The position numbers and the translations under genes were made by a program. From Sphaerosporella brunnea (Eukaryota > Ascomycota > Pezizomycetes > Pezizales > Pyronemataceae): 25,904 bases of DNA. The stretch spans positions 1-25,904 of the forward strand of contig VXIS01000485.1 of the NCBI GenBank assembly GCA_008704415.1, written 5' to 3'. Below the pieces are notes generated by a model, which searched no databases, had not been told where the DNA came from, and was given only the letters and a program-made list of their open reading frames with translations. The first letter of the stretch is position 1. Each line of letters starts with the position of its first letter. This document shows positions 1-9,313 of this stretch, piece after piece.

Positions 1-545
1 GCCGCATCAACCCGCTGCTGTGGTTGGCGACCACTGGGAGCCCCCAACGGACGGGTACAGGCCGTGGGGACGGGATACCAAGCTTTCTTATGTCCGGCAT
101 AGGCCTTTGGCCTCACTCCCGAGTGGCAAGATAGGAGGCACACTCGGGCTAGTCGCCCTTGTGCACATGCTGTATGATTTAAAACAAAACAAACAAACAA
201 AACTCACCACACACAACAAGGATGGGAGCCCACACAGACGGGTAAGGCCGTTGGGACGGGATACCAGGTTTCTTATGTCCGGCATAGGCCTTTGGCCTCA
301 CTCCGAGTGGCAAGATAGGAGGCACTCGGGCTAGCGCCCTTGTGCACGCTGTATGATTTAAAACAAACAAACACAAAACAAAACTCACCACACACAAGGA
401 TTGGGAGCCCCAACAGACGGGTAAGGCCGTGGGGACGGGATACCAGGTTTCTTATGTCCGGCATAGGCCTTTGGCGTCACTCCGGTTCGCAAGATAGGAG
501 GCACCCTTGTGCACGCTGTATGAGTTAAAACAAAACAAACAAACA
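1..545 (+). repeat. Noisy mirror of 178-bp tandem triplicate
   Basis: Three units of about 180 bp are anchored by GGGATACCA at 72, 258 and 437. They are the reverse complement of the units at 4615-5152, with extra bases at several places (for example, the unit spacing is 186 and 179 instead of an even 178). Confidence 0.85.
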
Positions 546-785
546 CAAAACTCACCACACACACACACTCCTTCACTCGCTACATCTACAACTGTGTAAA
601 TTGCCGAATGCCTTTAAGTAAAGATACTATAGCTAGCAACCAAACCTCTCGCTCTCAAGCAGTTGCGACGAGGAACCCCAACCTGGCCCAGAGGCACGGT
701 TGGACTCTTACCGAATGAGCCACGCGAGATTTTTGGTGACAGGCCCCCTCCCGTTAAAATTACGAGGGGCGAGGTTCTATCTACT

Positions 786-977
786 GGGGCCTGGCCCGAG
801 TGTAGAGACGACCAGTTTTCAGGGTTACTTTCTTCCTATGTCAGCTACGCATTTCCTTATGTCCTCTTTCCTTTGTAAGACAAACCCGACTGTAGGCATT
901 TAAGGCATAAGGGCAGTCTATATGTACGCTTTATGTCATGGCCTCAAGCGGCCGAATACAGTATGATTAACAAACGA
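786..977 (+). mobile_element. Noisy mirror of the 203-bp LINE 3'-end insertion
   Basis: This is the reverse-complement counterpart of 4168-4370, flanked by GGTTCTATCTACT at 773-785 and a corrupted second copy from 978. The A-run after the terminal GATTAA has almost vanished compared with the 14-base run in the other arm, which is a typical homopolymer error. It should not be counted as a separate insertion. Confidence 0.75.
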
Positions 978-1507
978 GGTTCTATCTCTATCTACTATTA
1001 GAACCCATTCAACTATCGCTCCTCCGCCACCTCTCGCTGCTCCCTCGAGCTGCGGCCCTACTTAACTCCACTCCTGCAGAGCGAGGCTGTTGTCAGCCGA
1101 CAAACTGCCCCGCCAACGCAAAGCCCTAACTCAGCCCTTTTATAACTGTTGAACGGGTAGGTCTGTTTGGTCCCTGCTTGTATTTGCGACCGGCTGATGT
1201 GCTCCTTCCTAATCTACTCTCAACCTGTGATCTGACCGCATGTTTGTATTGGCTTCGAGGAAGATCCGAGCCGGGCGCACCCGGTTCATTTTTTGGCTAA
1301 GTCCACAAGAAAGTTTCTTCTTCCATGCTTGTCCCCACTCACATCAATGCAGGGGCTCTACTCACTACTATAGCAATAATATTACATACTAGCCAGTCTC
1401 ATCCAAGCACCGGTTTTAGGCACGTATACACAAAAGCAAGCCAACTCTTCCCTCCTCCTCCAGTACCCCGTTGGCGCGCCACGGAGATTGGCCAGGCGTG
1501 TACAAAC

Positions 1508-1725
1508 GTACGAGTAATGTCACCGGAGTCTGCCAGCGCGGCCTAACAAGCAGCCGACCGGTCGCGAAATTCTCCTTACAGGAGGTTGCCGCTATCCACC
1601 ACCCAGTATGGACTCGAGCCTACTGGTACTTACCAGTACTGCCTCGTATATATCACCTGTCCATCGCGCCATGCAGCGGCCGAACTACGATACATATTCA
1701 AACAAACACTAAACCACAAACACAA
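1508..1725 (+). mobile_element. Noisy mirror of the older LINE fragment
   Basis: This is the counterpart of the minus-strand fragment at about 3529-3664. The terminal hairpin and GATTAAAAC tail are recognisable only by alignment with the other arm. The hairpin's left side is destroyed here, while the other arm keeps it intact. Confidence 0.6.
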
Positions 1726-2671
1726 CACCGACACATACCCCGTCGGGGGCCGACCCAAATTCCTAACAAATCAGTGAGGTATGTTACCGGCCAACGCACG
1801 ACTGTCGACACCACCCGGTCTGGCAGTTGTTCAAGCCCGTTTTTATCCGTCTGCCGAGACTTGGGTGCGGGAACTCCGCCCGACGCGAATAGGCTAATCA
1901 TATGTGTTCTGGGGCAAGTCAATATCTCTTTACGAAGGGCATGCGTGTAGGGCAGGACCTATGCGTTTGTACGTCCGTTCCCAAAGATTCGCCCTCACTT
2001 TCCTGAGTGTAAGGTGCCACGGGTCGCACGTGGAAGAAAGAAGATACGGTGGAATTCGTATTCTGCCTGCTGAGGGAGGTATTGAAATTCGAGCGCCCTA
2101 CCGGCGTCCTTTCGGGATTGTGACATGCAACAGGGAAGAAAGAAATCGGAACCTCGAGGGACGACTAGCATGCGAAACAATCGAATCGTGCGCACTGAAA
2201 CCGAGTGACTCGGCTATACCCGACCCGAGAAGTCTCAAATCATATGATTACCATCACCTCGCTCACCTTCACTTGCCCAGACCCTCCGTGTTCTGACTTC
2301 CCGTTCGTATTCCAAGACCCAAAATACCTTATCGCTACACTCCAGGCTTGCATCGAGACCAGAAAAATGTACAAAGACCCCCCCAACCCCACTCTTGCTC
2401 TCCTGTCTGTCAAGGAGTGTAAGCCACACACCTGCCACAACACAAAACAATCCCACCGACCCACATCCCGAACCCGAGTTGAGACCTTAACTTTTCACTA
2501 GTCGATCCGTGTGACTGACCGCAACTAATTGCACGGGAGCCGAGCTGTCCTGTCCCTGCAAGACAACACGATCTCTGTCCAGCGTTGGGCAGGCTAACGC
2601 CAATACAACAACCCAACCTTTTGATCTCGCTCGACGTTGAATGCCCTGCCCCTCTATAATAATCATTCTCT

Positions 2672-2685
2672 CTCACTGGTGTGAG
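2672..2685. other. Turn point of left palindrome: 5-bp stem, 4-nt loop
   Basis: CTCAC-TGGT-GTGAG lies at the symmetry centre of the left palindrome. A short self-complementary stem at the turn is what self-primed fold-back synthesis, or a hairpin-capped DNA end, would leave. About 20 bp on each side of it do not match between the arms, so the exact turn is uncertain. Confidence 0.6.
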
Positions 2686-3528
2686 GCAGGATTTGGGTTT
2701 AAAAGAGGGAAGGGCAATACATATATAATCCTATTGGTGTTGGTTGATATGTCTGTGTGTAGCAGGTGGGCGCCTCGGTCCTAACCTTTTTGCCGGTGTT
2801 AGTCTATACTCCGTGCTGACAGAGCTCGTGTTCGTGCGCACGGGACAGGACAACTCGGATCCCGTGCATAGCCGGTCAGTTCACACGGCTCGGCATGCAA
2901 GTCTCAACTCTGTCGGGCTGTGCGAGCAGGTGTGTTCTTACACACTTACAGACATGAGCAAAGTAGGTGGGGCTTCATTCGGTCTCGATTGCAAGCCTTG
3001 AGTGTAGCGATAGGTATTTGGGTCTTGGATACGAACGGGAGTCAGAACGGAGGGTCTGGCAATGAAGGTGAGCGAGTGATGTAATCATGATGATAGACTT
3101 CTCGGTCGGGATGCCGAGCACTCGGTTCAGCGCGCTTCCGATTTCCCCTCTTCCCCGAGGTTCCGATTTCTCTTCTTCCCTTTCATGTTCACATCCCGAA
3201 AGACGCCGGCGGGCCTCGATTCAATACCTCCCTCAGCAGGCATCAATCAATTCCCCTTCTTCTTCTTCTTCCACTGCACCCGTGCACCGTTACACCAGAA
3301 AGTGAGCGAATCTTTGGAACGGGCGTAACAAACGCATCAGGTCCTGCCCTACACCATGCCCTTCGAGAAGCTTGCCCAGAACACATATCGATTACCTATT
3401 CGCTCGGGCATCCCGCCCCCCAAGTCTCGGCAGATCGGATAAAAACGGCTGAACAACTGCCGACCGGAGTTTCGCAGTCTGCGATTCCGTACATACCTCA
3501 TATCGGAATGGTTTCGGCCCCCACGGTT

Positions 3529-3664
3529 TCGTTTTGGTTTGTTTTTGTTTTAATCATATCGTATTCGGCCGCTTGCGGCCATGACATGTATATATACGAG
3601 GCGGAGGTAATGCTACCCGTAGGCTCGAGTCCTACTGTGGGGCCTGCACCTCCTTTAGGAGAAT
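3529..3664 (-). mobile_element. Old LINE 3'-end fragment
   Basis: Read on the minus strand, this segment ends in the same hairpin as the longer LINE copy (GGCCGC-AA-GCGGCC, here 3567-3580), then GAATACGATATGATTAAAAC and an A-rich run. Further 5' it shares the stretch around TCTCCTAAAGGAGG..GCAGG with the LINE 3' UTR at about 7045-7065. I found no clear target-site duplication. The 5' boundary is only approximate, set by where I can no longer see similarity. Confidence 0.65.
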
Positions 3665-4154
3665 ATCGCACGGTCGGCCGGCCGCTGCAGCTGACATTAC
3701 TCTACACACCTGCCAATCTCCCGGCGAACGCGCCTTTGGATGAGAGGAATGGAGGAGGAGGAAGAGTGGCCTTATACTGTGCCAACCGTGCTTGGATGAG
3801 ACTGGCTATATGTAATATTATTGCTATAGTAGAGTAGAGCCCTGCCTTGATGTGATTGGACACGCATGGAAGAACTTTCTGTGGACTTATCCAAATGAAC
3901 CGGTGCGCCGGCTCGTCTCTTCCTCGAGCCAATACAAACATGCGGTCAGATCACAGGTTGAGCGTAGATTAGGCAAGGAGCACATCAGCCGGGCGCAAAT
4001 AAGCAGGGACACAAACAGCCCTACCCGTCTAACTAGTAAGCGGAGGGCTTTGGTTGGCGGCGTTTGTCTGACAACAGCCTCGCTGCAGAGTGGAGTTAGT
4101 AGGGCCGCACTCGAGGACGCGAGGTGGCGGAGGAGCGGTAGGTTGAAGGGTAAT

Positions 4155-4167
4155 AGTAGATAGAACC
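4155..4167. repeat. Target-site duplication, copy 1 (203-bp LINE)
   Basis: AGTAGATAGAACC directly follows the A-tail end of the insertion (minus-strand sense) and is repeated exactly at 4371-4383. Confidence 0.85.
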
Positions 4168-4370
4168 TTTTTTTTTTTTTTCGTTTTAATCATACTGTAT
4201 TCGGCCGCTTGAGGCCATGACATAAAGCGTACATATAGACTGCCCTTATGCCTTAAATGCCTACAGTCGGGTTTGTCTTACAAAGGAAAGAGGACATAAG
4301 GAAATGCGTAGCTGACATAGGAAAGAAAGTAACCCTGAAACTGGTCGTCTCTACACTCGGGCCAGGCCCC
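4168..4370 (-). mobile_element. 203-bp 5'-truncated LINE insertion with 13-bp target duplication
   Basis: The exact 13-mer AGTAGATAGAACC occurs at 4155-4167 and 4371-4383. Between the copies, on the minus strand, the insert starts GGGGCCTGGCCCG, as does the LINE 3' region near 6914. It continues with similar sequence and ends in the family hairpin (4203-4216, one mismatched pair), ATGATTAAAACG and a run of 14 A. Target-primed reverse transcription that stopped early gives exactly this: no coding sequence, an intact 3' end, an A-run and a short target duplication. Confidence 0.88.
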
Positions 4371-4383
4371 AGTAGATAGAACC
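4371..4383. repeat. Target-site duplication, copy 2 (203-bp LINE)
   Basis: Exact repeat of 4155-4167, next to the truncated 5' end of the insertion. Confidence 0.85.
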
Positions 4384-4614
4384 TCGCCCCCTTCGTAATT
4401 TTAACGGGAGGGGGCCTGTCACCAAAAATCTCGCGTGGCTCATTCGGTAAGAGTCCAACCGTGCCTCTGGGCCAGGTGGGGTTCCTCGTCGCAACTGCTT
4501 GAGAGCGAGAGGTTTGGTTGCTAGCTTATAGTTTTTTTTTTTTATCTTTACTTAAAGGCATTCGGCAATTTACACAGTTGTAGATGTAGCGAGTGAAGGA
4601 GTGTGTGTGTGTGG

Positions 4615-5152
4615 TGAGTTTTGTTTTGTTTTGTTTTAACTCATACAGCGTGCACAAGGGTGCCTCCTATCTTGCGAACCGGAGTGACGCCAAAGGCCTA
4701 TGCCGGACATAAGAAACCTGGTATCCCGTCCCCACGGCCTTACCCGTCTGTTGGGGCTCCCCATCCTTGTGTGTGGTGAGTTTTGTTTGTTTTGTTTTGT
4801 TTTAAATCATACAGCGTGCACAAGGGCGCTAGCCCGAGTGCCTCCTATCTTGCCACTCGGAGTGAGGCCAAAGGCCTATGCCGGACATAAGAAACCTGGT
4901 ATCCCGTCCCCACGGCCTTACCCGTCTGTTGGGGCTCCCCATCCTTGTGTGTGGTGAGTTTTGTTTGTTTTGTTTTGTTTTAAATCATACAGCGTGCACA
5001 AGGGCGCTAGCCCGAGTGCCTCCTATCTTGCCACTCGGAGTGAGGCCAAAGGCCTATGCCGGACATAAGAAACTTGGTATCCCGTCCCCACGGCCTTACC
5101 CGTCCGTTGGGGGCTCCCAGTGGTCGCCACCACAGCAGCGGGTTGATGCGGC
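4615..5152 (-). repeat. Three tandem copies of a 178-bp unit
   Basis: The anchor TGGTATCCCGT occurs at 4719, 4897 and 5075, giving an exact 178-bp period. Read on the minus strand, each unit runs through CCGGCATAGGCCTTTGGC and a small GGGC-TAGC-GCCC hairpin to CTGTATGATTTAAAAC, then CAAAAC-type runs and CTCACCACACACAAGG. The unit nearest 4615 lacks the CTCGGGCTAG part. The unit end resembles the LINE end (TATGATTAAAAC), so these may be tandem short retroelement units, but the rest of the unit does not match the LINE. Minus-strand sense is chosen from that tail. Confidence 0.85.
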
Positions 5153-6145
5153 GAGAGTGATATTTTATGATCGCCGCTTACCCGCCGCTCCAGTCTCCAC
5201 CGTTGTCGAGCAGATGTATTCACGCTCATACCAGCCCAATATCTAAGTCCAGACATCTGAGCTGAACCAGCCAATCGGAAGGAGGGTCGTAAATTAAACA
5301 CACTCACTTCCCTCTCAACCAGAATCATAATTTATCACCCGGCGTTTCCGGTTTGACTCTGCCTTTACCTTTATTCGAGTTCCCAACCGAGGAAATGTAT
5401 AGCCGTCCCGCAAGGCCAACTCCAAGTAAGTACCCGTACGCGTACAATCTCTGTTAACTAACCAACCACATGGACCAAAGCCTATGAATAAAAAAACCCA
5501 CATCAAAACATGTTAACAGACGCCACAGTCTAGAGTAGTTGTCGAAAGCAGCCCCGAAAAAAAAAAAAAAAAAAGAAAGAAAAAAAAAAAAAAGTTAAAG
5601 CCGCTGCTTCTGCAGTCTCGGAAACCAAATTTGCCTATGCGGGGGTTAACCTTCCTCTCAAGAAACCGTTTCTCGCGCCTAGGCAGGCTAGCTTCTCTTC
5701 CCCCCGAATTCCCAAAAACAACGTCTTCCAGCATTACCATAGTCGTCAAGTCGGGCAGGGGACAACAATCAACGACTTCCCCCCTATGGGCGGACACTCC
5801 CAAAGCAGTTGGCTGCTGTCTCTCATCTACGGACGCTACTTCCCTTTGCTCAACGGCACAACAAGCGCCAGAGATTCCCTGCGGCTGCCAACGCTGCAAA
5901 CAAAGAGAGATTTGGCCTCCGACTGCTCATTTGATACATTCCGGAGAAGTTAACGAGGAAGGGCCATGGCCCCATTGGGAAAAAAAAACTACATTTGTGA
6001 TGTGCCATTTCCTGTCTAGTGAGCGTGAGCTCCGTGTGAATCTGACTACCCCCCACGCCCATGTAAAGTAAAGTCACGAGCAGAGTATGCTACCCGTCCA
6101 GCAAACAAACAAAAAAAAAAAAAAAAAACAGCGGAGCATCACAAT
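5153..6145. other. Intergenic, no gene recognised; two long A-runs
   Basis: This is the first unique sequence inside the left palindrome. It holds A-rich runs at about 5557-5594 and 6107-6128. The second follows CAAACAAAC and could be the 3' tail of an unrecognised plus-strand retroelement, but I see no matching target duplication. ORFs of 128-146 aa overlap one another on both strands at 5513-6071. They have no recognisable motifs and partly translate the A-runs, so I do not call them genes. Confidence 0.6.
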
Positions 6146-6155
6146 CACTGAGCAT
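6146..6155. repeat. Target-site duplication, copy 1 (LINE 6156-7148)
   Basis: CACTGAGCAT here is repeated at 7149-7158, directly after the GATTAAAA end of the LINE copy. The repeat is only 10 bp, so some chance of coincidence remains, but the position at the tail end is exactly right. Confidence 0.7.
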
Positions 6156-6157
6156 GG

Positions 6158-6886
6158 CAACAGCCTACTAGGGACGCCGGTGCGGTCTATACCGACGGAT
6201 CTAGGTTAGAGGACGGAAGATGCGGTTTTTGGGCCGTAACTCAAGCCGCCGCCCCCCACTCCAACATCGAACAGGACGTCTGGCACAGCGACGCAGCTTT
6301 CATCGGCTGCAATAAACAGGCATACGATGCTGAGCTCTTCGGCATTCCGGCCGGACTAGAGCTGGCCCACGGGCACAGTGCGCATCTTCACCGACGCACA
6401 GGCGGCCCTAAAGAGACTCAAGCACGGCACGCAGGACAGCGCCTTCTGCCACGGATCAGCCGCGCGGAGGCCGAGCTGGCCGCCAACGGGTGGAAGGCCG
6501 AGTCCCCAGGCCATCTGGAAGTCGCAGGCAATGAGCTTGCCGATCGGCTGGCCAAAGAAGCTGCGGCGGGCCACAGCAAGTCGCTGGACCATTGCCACAA
6601 CGTCGCTCGCCTCAATCGGTCGTAGTGTCACCTCGGCCAGACGGACAGACCGAGACGCCTGGCTCCACAAACATTGCAAGCCGAAGAGCTACTACCGCAA
6701 GCGGAACAAGCCCCCCGACCGCCTGGCGTACAGACAGAAGAAAGCCTTGGCTTCCCGCTTCTTCCAATTACGCCTCAACAAGGCCCCAATCGCCCATACC
6801 GTGCCGGCCGGCTAGATAACGACAACTGTTGGTGGTGCAACAGCGGCTCCGTCCAATCGCGCGACCACCTTTTTAAGTTTTGTGGG
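6158..6886 (+). pseudogene. LINE ORF2 C-terminus: RNase H plus CCHC zinc finger, frameshifted
   Basis: RNase H cuts the RNA of RNA-DNA hybrids during retrotransposition. The first block reads AVYTDGSR, with the first catalytic Asp at 6194-6196, then AYDAELFGI with the catalytic Glu at 6332-6334. After a one-base frame change near 6374, RIFTDAQAALKRL gives the third acidic residue at 6393-6395. Back in the first frame, PGHLEVAGNELADRLAKEAA carries the last Asp at 6542-6544. A stop at about 6624 ends this frame. A basic segment (SYYRKRNKPPDRLAYRQKKA) is readable in another frame. The finger CWWCNSGS..DHLFKFC (6827-6883) is C-x2-C-x9-H-x4-C. At least two frame changes and internal stops make it non-functional as written. 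All four catalytic acids survive, so inactivation may be fairly recent or partly due to sequence errors. Confidence 0.88.
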
Positions 6887-7115
6887 AGTGATGTGCTTCC
6901 TGAACACCACAAAAGTTGGGGCCTGGCCCGGTAGGGGCGACATGTTGTGGTCCTTCCTTTCCTTCCTTATGTCCTTTCCTAACAACTACGAATCTCCTCG
7001 GCACGGGTTCCATCTGGTACGATTTTCCTTGGTCGCTTTCCTTAGGGGAGCCGCAGGCACCAAAGAGTAGGCCTAGGCCTAAGGTGTAGCATAGTCTCTT
7101 CTCTTCACATGTCAT

Positions 7116-7129
7116 GGCCGCAAGCGGCC
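7116..7129 (+). other. LINE 3'-terminal hairpin
   Basis: GGCCGC-AA-GCGGCC is a perfect 6-bp stem with a 2-nt spacer, 19 nt before the element end. The same hairpin lies at 3567-3580 and, as variants, at 4203-4216 and 15847-15860. I infer that it is the RNA structure recognised by the element's reverse transcriptase at its own 3' end, as in other LINEs with 3' stem-loops. Confidence 0.7.
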
Positions 7130-7148
7130 GAATACAATATGATTAAAA

Positions 7149-7158
7149 CACTGAGCAT
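7149..7158. repeat. Target-site duplication, copy 2 (LINE 6156-7148)
   Basis: CACTGAGCAT repeats 6146-6155. Confidence 0.7.
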
Positions 7159-9060
7159 CACCAGCTAGATCCGCGTCGGCTCGAGCTCGCGGCAATTTTC
7201 ACTCCTGTGCCGCTGTGGGCTATGTATAGCACATGTACTAGTACAGCACGGCCGCGGCCAAGCGACACAAACGGTCACTGATGATCGCTGATTGGTACGG
7301 AAGACACTTATCTACAAGTTCCATAGACGGGGGGGGGGCGTATGCGGCACAGCAAGCAAGTCCAGAAGAAAACACCTTGGCTTTCTACCGATGTATCATA
7401 CAAGCGATGCGGGTAAAAGGAACAAACAAACGCAGCGCATAAGCACAGACCACCTATCTACTCGCCGCGGCAGGATCACATCGCACAAATTCTGCTGCCG
7501 CAGCATAGCCACTCATAATTTCGGCACCACCGGGCACCTATCGAGCAAGCGCGGATCCGATTATCCGCGCGTCGACGCGCTTCCCGGTGGAGTATTCGGC
7601 AGTTTTTTTAAAGAAAAACTCCCGAGGAGCGGGCCGGAGGTGTTGGATGGGGAAGGTCGTATGCTAAAGAAACGGGCTAGGGGGTTTCTCTCGCTCATGC
7701 TTGTGCTTTTGACTGGGGACTGCTTGCGATCGGGCGGATAGATTTTTTTTTTGATTTTTTTTTCGCTTTTTGCTTTTTTGTGGTCGAGAACTGGATGAGT
7801 TATGGTTATGTATTGGTTGATAATACGAGGCAATTGTATCAATGGGGGTTTTCTGACCAAGTACGGATGAAAAGACCGTTCGATTGCGCGGATAATACAT
7901 ATGTATGCGGGCTGCTGTCATCCTGCATCTCTCTTTCGTCGCATGTACGTGCCGCCATCATGAACATACTCGTACATATGTGGCTTTTTTTTTTTTCCAC
8001 CGCACGTCGAGCGGCGAACTAGGCGGCTGAGCGGTGAGGAATTGGTCGTCGCTTCTCCGAGGACATACGACACGGGGTAGATCTCCGCGTTTCCATCCGG
8101 CGGTTGATACGTAGTCTCGTCGCGAGGTGCCCTAGGTAGATATTATTGTAAGGGTGACCATTTTTTTACTGTCGTCGCTTATCGGAAACCCGCTGCTATT
8201 GTACCTGGCTGGAGGGAGGAGAGCACTCTGGTTATGCGGTAATCTACGTCTGGCACCCCGTTTCAGCTTCGGCGAACTTGTCGTGTGCCCTATCACCTAT
8301 CACCGCTGATCGTCATACAGAGTAGGATTAGACATGTTTACTCATGTTACAGGGCAAGATGGCCGTACCTATCTCACATGCTGAGTGATCAAGGCCCCAG
8401 GAGGAGATTACCTTACTCAGGCCGTGACACAGTTTTGCCGTTGTTTTGTTGGCCGTGCAACGGCCCGCCCGCGCCGGTCATGATGATGATGATAATGATC
8501 GCTGTCCCGCTGTTGGGTGTTTCTCAGCTAGCTACAAACAAACTTCACGATGATGAACTACCGGGAGGACAGAGGCCTAGTTCCTAGTCCACAGGGTTCG
8601 GAATGCGGCAGCCACCCGTCTCTCCTGCCGTGCACAGGAGAATCTCTACTCAGCAGCGTTTTCCTGAAGCCGGTTTTGGTCGTGCACAATTATGACATCT
8701 TTGCCGCCGTGTCTCTCTATTCCCTATTGCGACTTGCCGTCCGAAGCGGTCAAATAAAAAAGGCCGCTGCTGCTGTTGCTTGGTGGTGGTGTGAAAAATG
8801 TTGAATGTAACTAGGAACCTTTTGACCGGACAACGCAGACCGCAGAGTACAGCGCTTCGAGATACTCTTTCGTTGGTAGATGCAGCAACCCACCATGTAC
8901 CAGGAAATGGGTCGCTTTTCATGCCAGCTGTGAACGTCGAGATCAGCTCAACGGCCGAAAATCTGGCCTCTCGCTTCTGTTGTAGACGAATGATGCCCGC
9001 AAACACGAACACGGGAGTGGCCTATTCTCGTTTCTTTTTTTTTTTTTTACCTTGCGGAGG
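7159..9060. other. Intergenic, no gene recognised
   Basis: Nothing here reads as a protein I know. ORFs of 80-149 aa (for example 7292-7741 + and 8650-9012 -) overlap on both strands and have no family motifs. The stretch holds a G9-10 run near 7331, a T-rich tract at 7743-7775 and 7987-7998, a GATGAT-type repeat near 8480 and a T-run at about 9033-9049. Some of this may be broken old repeats. Confidence 0.55.
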
Positions 9061-9246
9061 CTGAAAACATGGGAAAACATCCCCACCTCATACATAGACG
9101 AGATTGCCTTGCACAGGCCGCTAAACTCCGTGTAGAGTAACACCTGCTGGGGGGGAAGCGCACGCCTTTTGCGGTCAGGAGCCCAAGCCAGCGGTGCTCG
9201 AGAGCCGTCTAGCCTGATAGGTGCTTAGCCCGAGGGCGGCGCGGGA

Positions 9247-9313
9247 GAGCTTTCGGGGGAAATCGAAGAGAGCTTCGGGGAAATCGAAGAGAGTGTTCGG
9301 GGGAAATCGAAGA
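9247..9313 (+). repeat. Three tandem 21-23 bp repeats (GGGGAAATCGAAGA core)
   Basis: Units at 9247-9269, 9270-9290 and 9291-9313 share GAG-x-TTCGGGG-AAATCGAAGA with small length differences. They lie about 1.6 kb upstream of the 305-aa gene. Function unknown; a clustered protein-binding site or plain slippage would both fit. Confidence 0.8.

Larger units (their letters stand above)
1..2678. repeat. Outer (tip) arm of left palindrome, error-laden copy
   Basis: Position 1 onward is the reverse complement of the sequence ending at 5152, and the match runs in to a turn at about 2678. The two arms differ by many scattered 1-3 bp indels and substitutions. Where this arm should carry the retroelement tail (about 1660-1720), the tail is scrambled, while the partner arm at 3551-3590 keeps the form also seen at 7111-7148 and 15831-15865. 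So the errors sit in this arm. I infer low-quality fold-back sequence, not independent genomic DNA. ORFs here are not annotated as genes. Confidence 0.85.
2679..5152. repeat. Inner arm of left palindrome (more reliable copy)
   Basis: This arm is the reverse complement of 1-2678 and runs straight into the unique sequence at 5153. Its retroelement fragments (3529-3664, 4168-4370) and its 178-bp tandem units are cleaner than their mirror copies. The stretch nearest the turn (about 2679-3100) matches its partner poorly, so its accuracy cannot be judged from the sequence. I recognise no protein gene in it. Confidence 0.85.
6156..7148 (+). mobile_element. 5'-truncated Tad-like LINE copy (RNase H, CCHC finger, 3' UTR)
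   Basis: This is a non-LTR retrotransposon copy that lost everything upstream of its RNase H domain. It contains a broken reading frame for RNase H (about 6173-6626), a basic linker, a C-terminal CCHC zinc finger (6827-6883), a 3' UTR of about 250 bp and the terminal hairpin at 7116-7129 followed by ATATGATTAAAA. It is bounded by the 10-bp repeat CACTGAGCAT. RNase H after the reverse transcriptase plus a C-terminal C-x2-C-x9-H-x4-C finger fits fungal Tad-clade elements. The clade assignment is from general knowledge, since no reverse transcriptase domain is present to classify. Confidence 0.85.

Noticed and set aside
1..545. Regular repeats that could suggest a CRISPR array
   Set aside because: The unit is about 178 bp and repeated throughout, with no short repeat and unique spacer pattern; the genome is eukaryotic.
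20..2676. Numerous 60-160 aa ORFs in the left tip arm
   Set aside because: They lie in repeat or error-laden sequence and do not match the corresponding frames in the cleaner inner arm.
4429..4510. tRNA-like stretch: A-box-like TGGCTCATTCGG, GGTTC, possible 6-bp acceptor TCTCGC/GCGAGA, then a T-run at about 4531
   Set aside because: The T-loop position does not fit the acceptor spacing, the anticodon stem pairs poorly and the B box is off consensus (GGTTCCTCGTC). It lies just outside the 203-bp LINE insertion on the opposite strand. At best a decayed tRNA relic; a covariance-model tRNA search would settle it.
6105..6130. A-run as the tail of a further retroelement upstream of the LINE
   Set aside because: No matching target duplication and no recognisable element body in 5595-6105.
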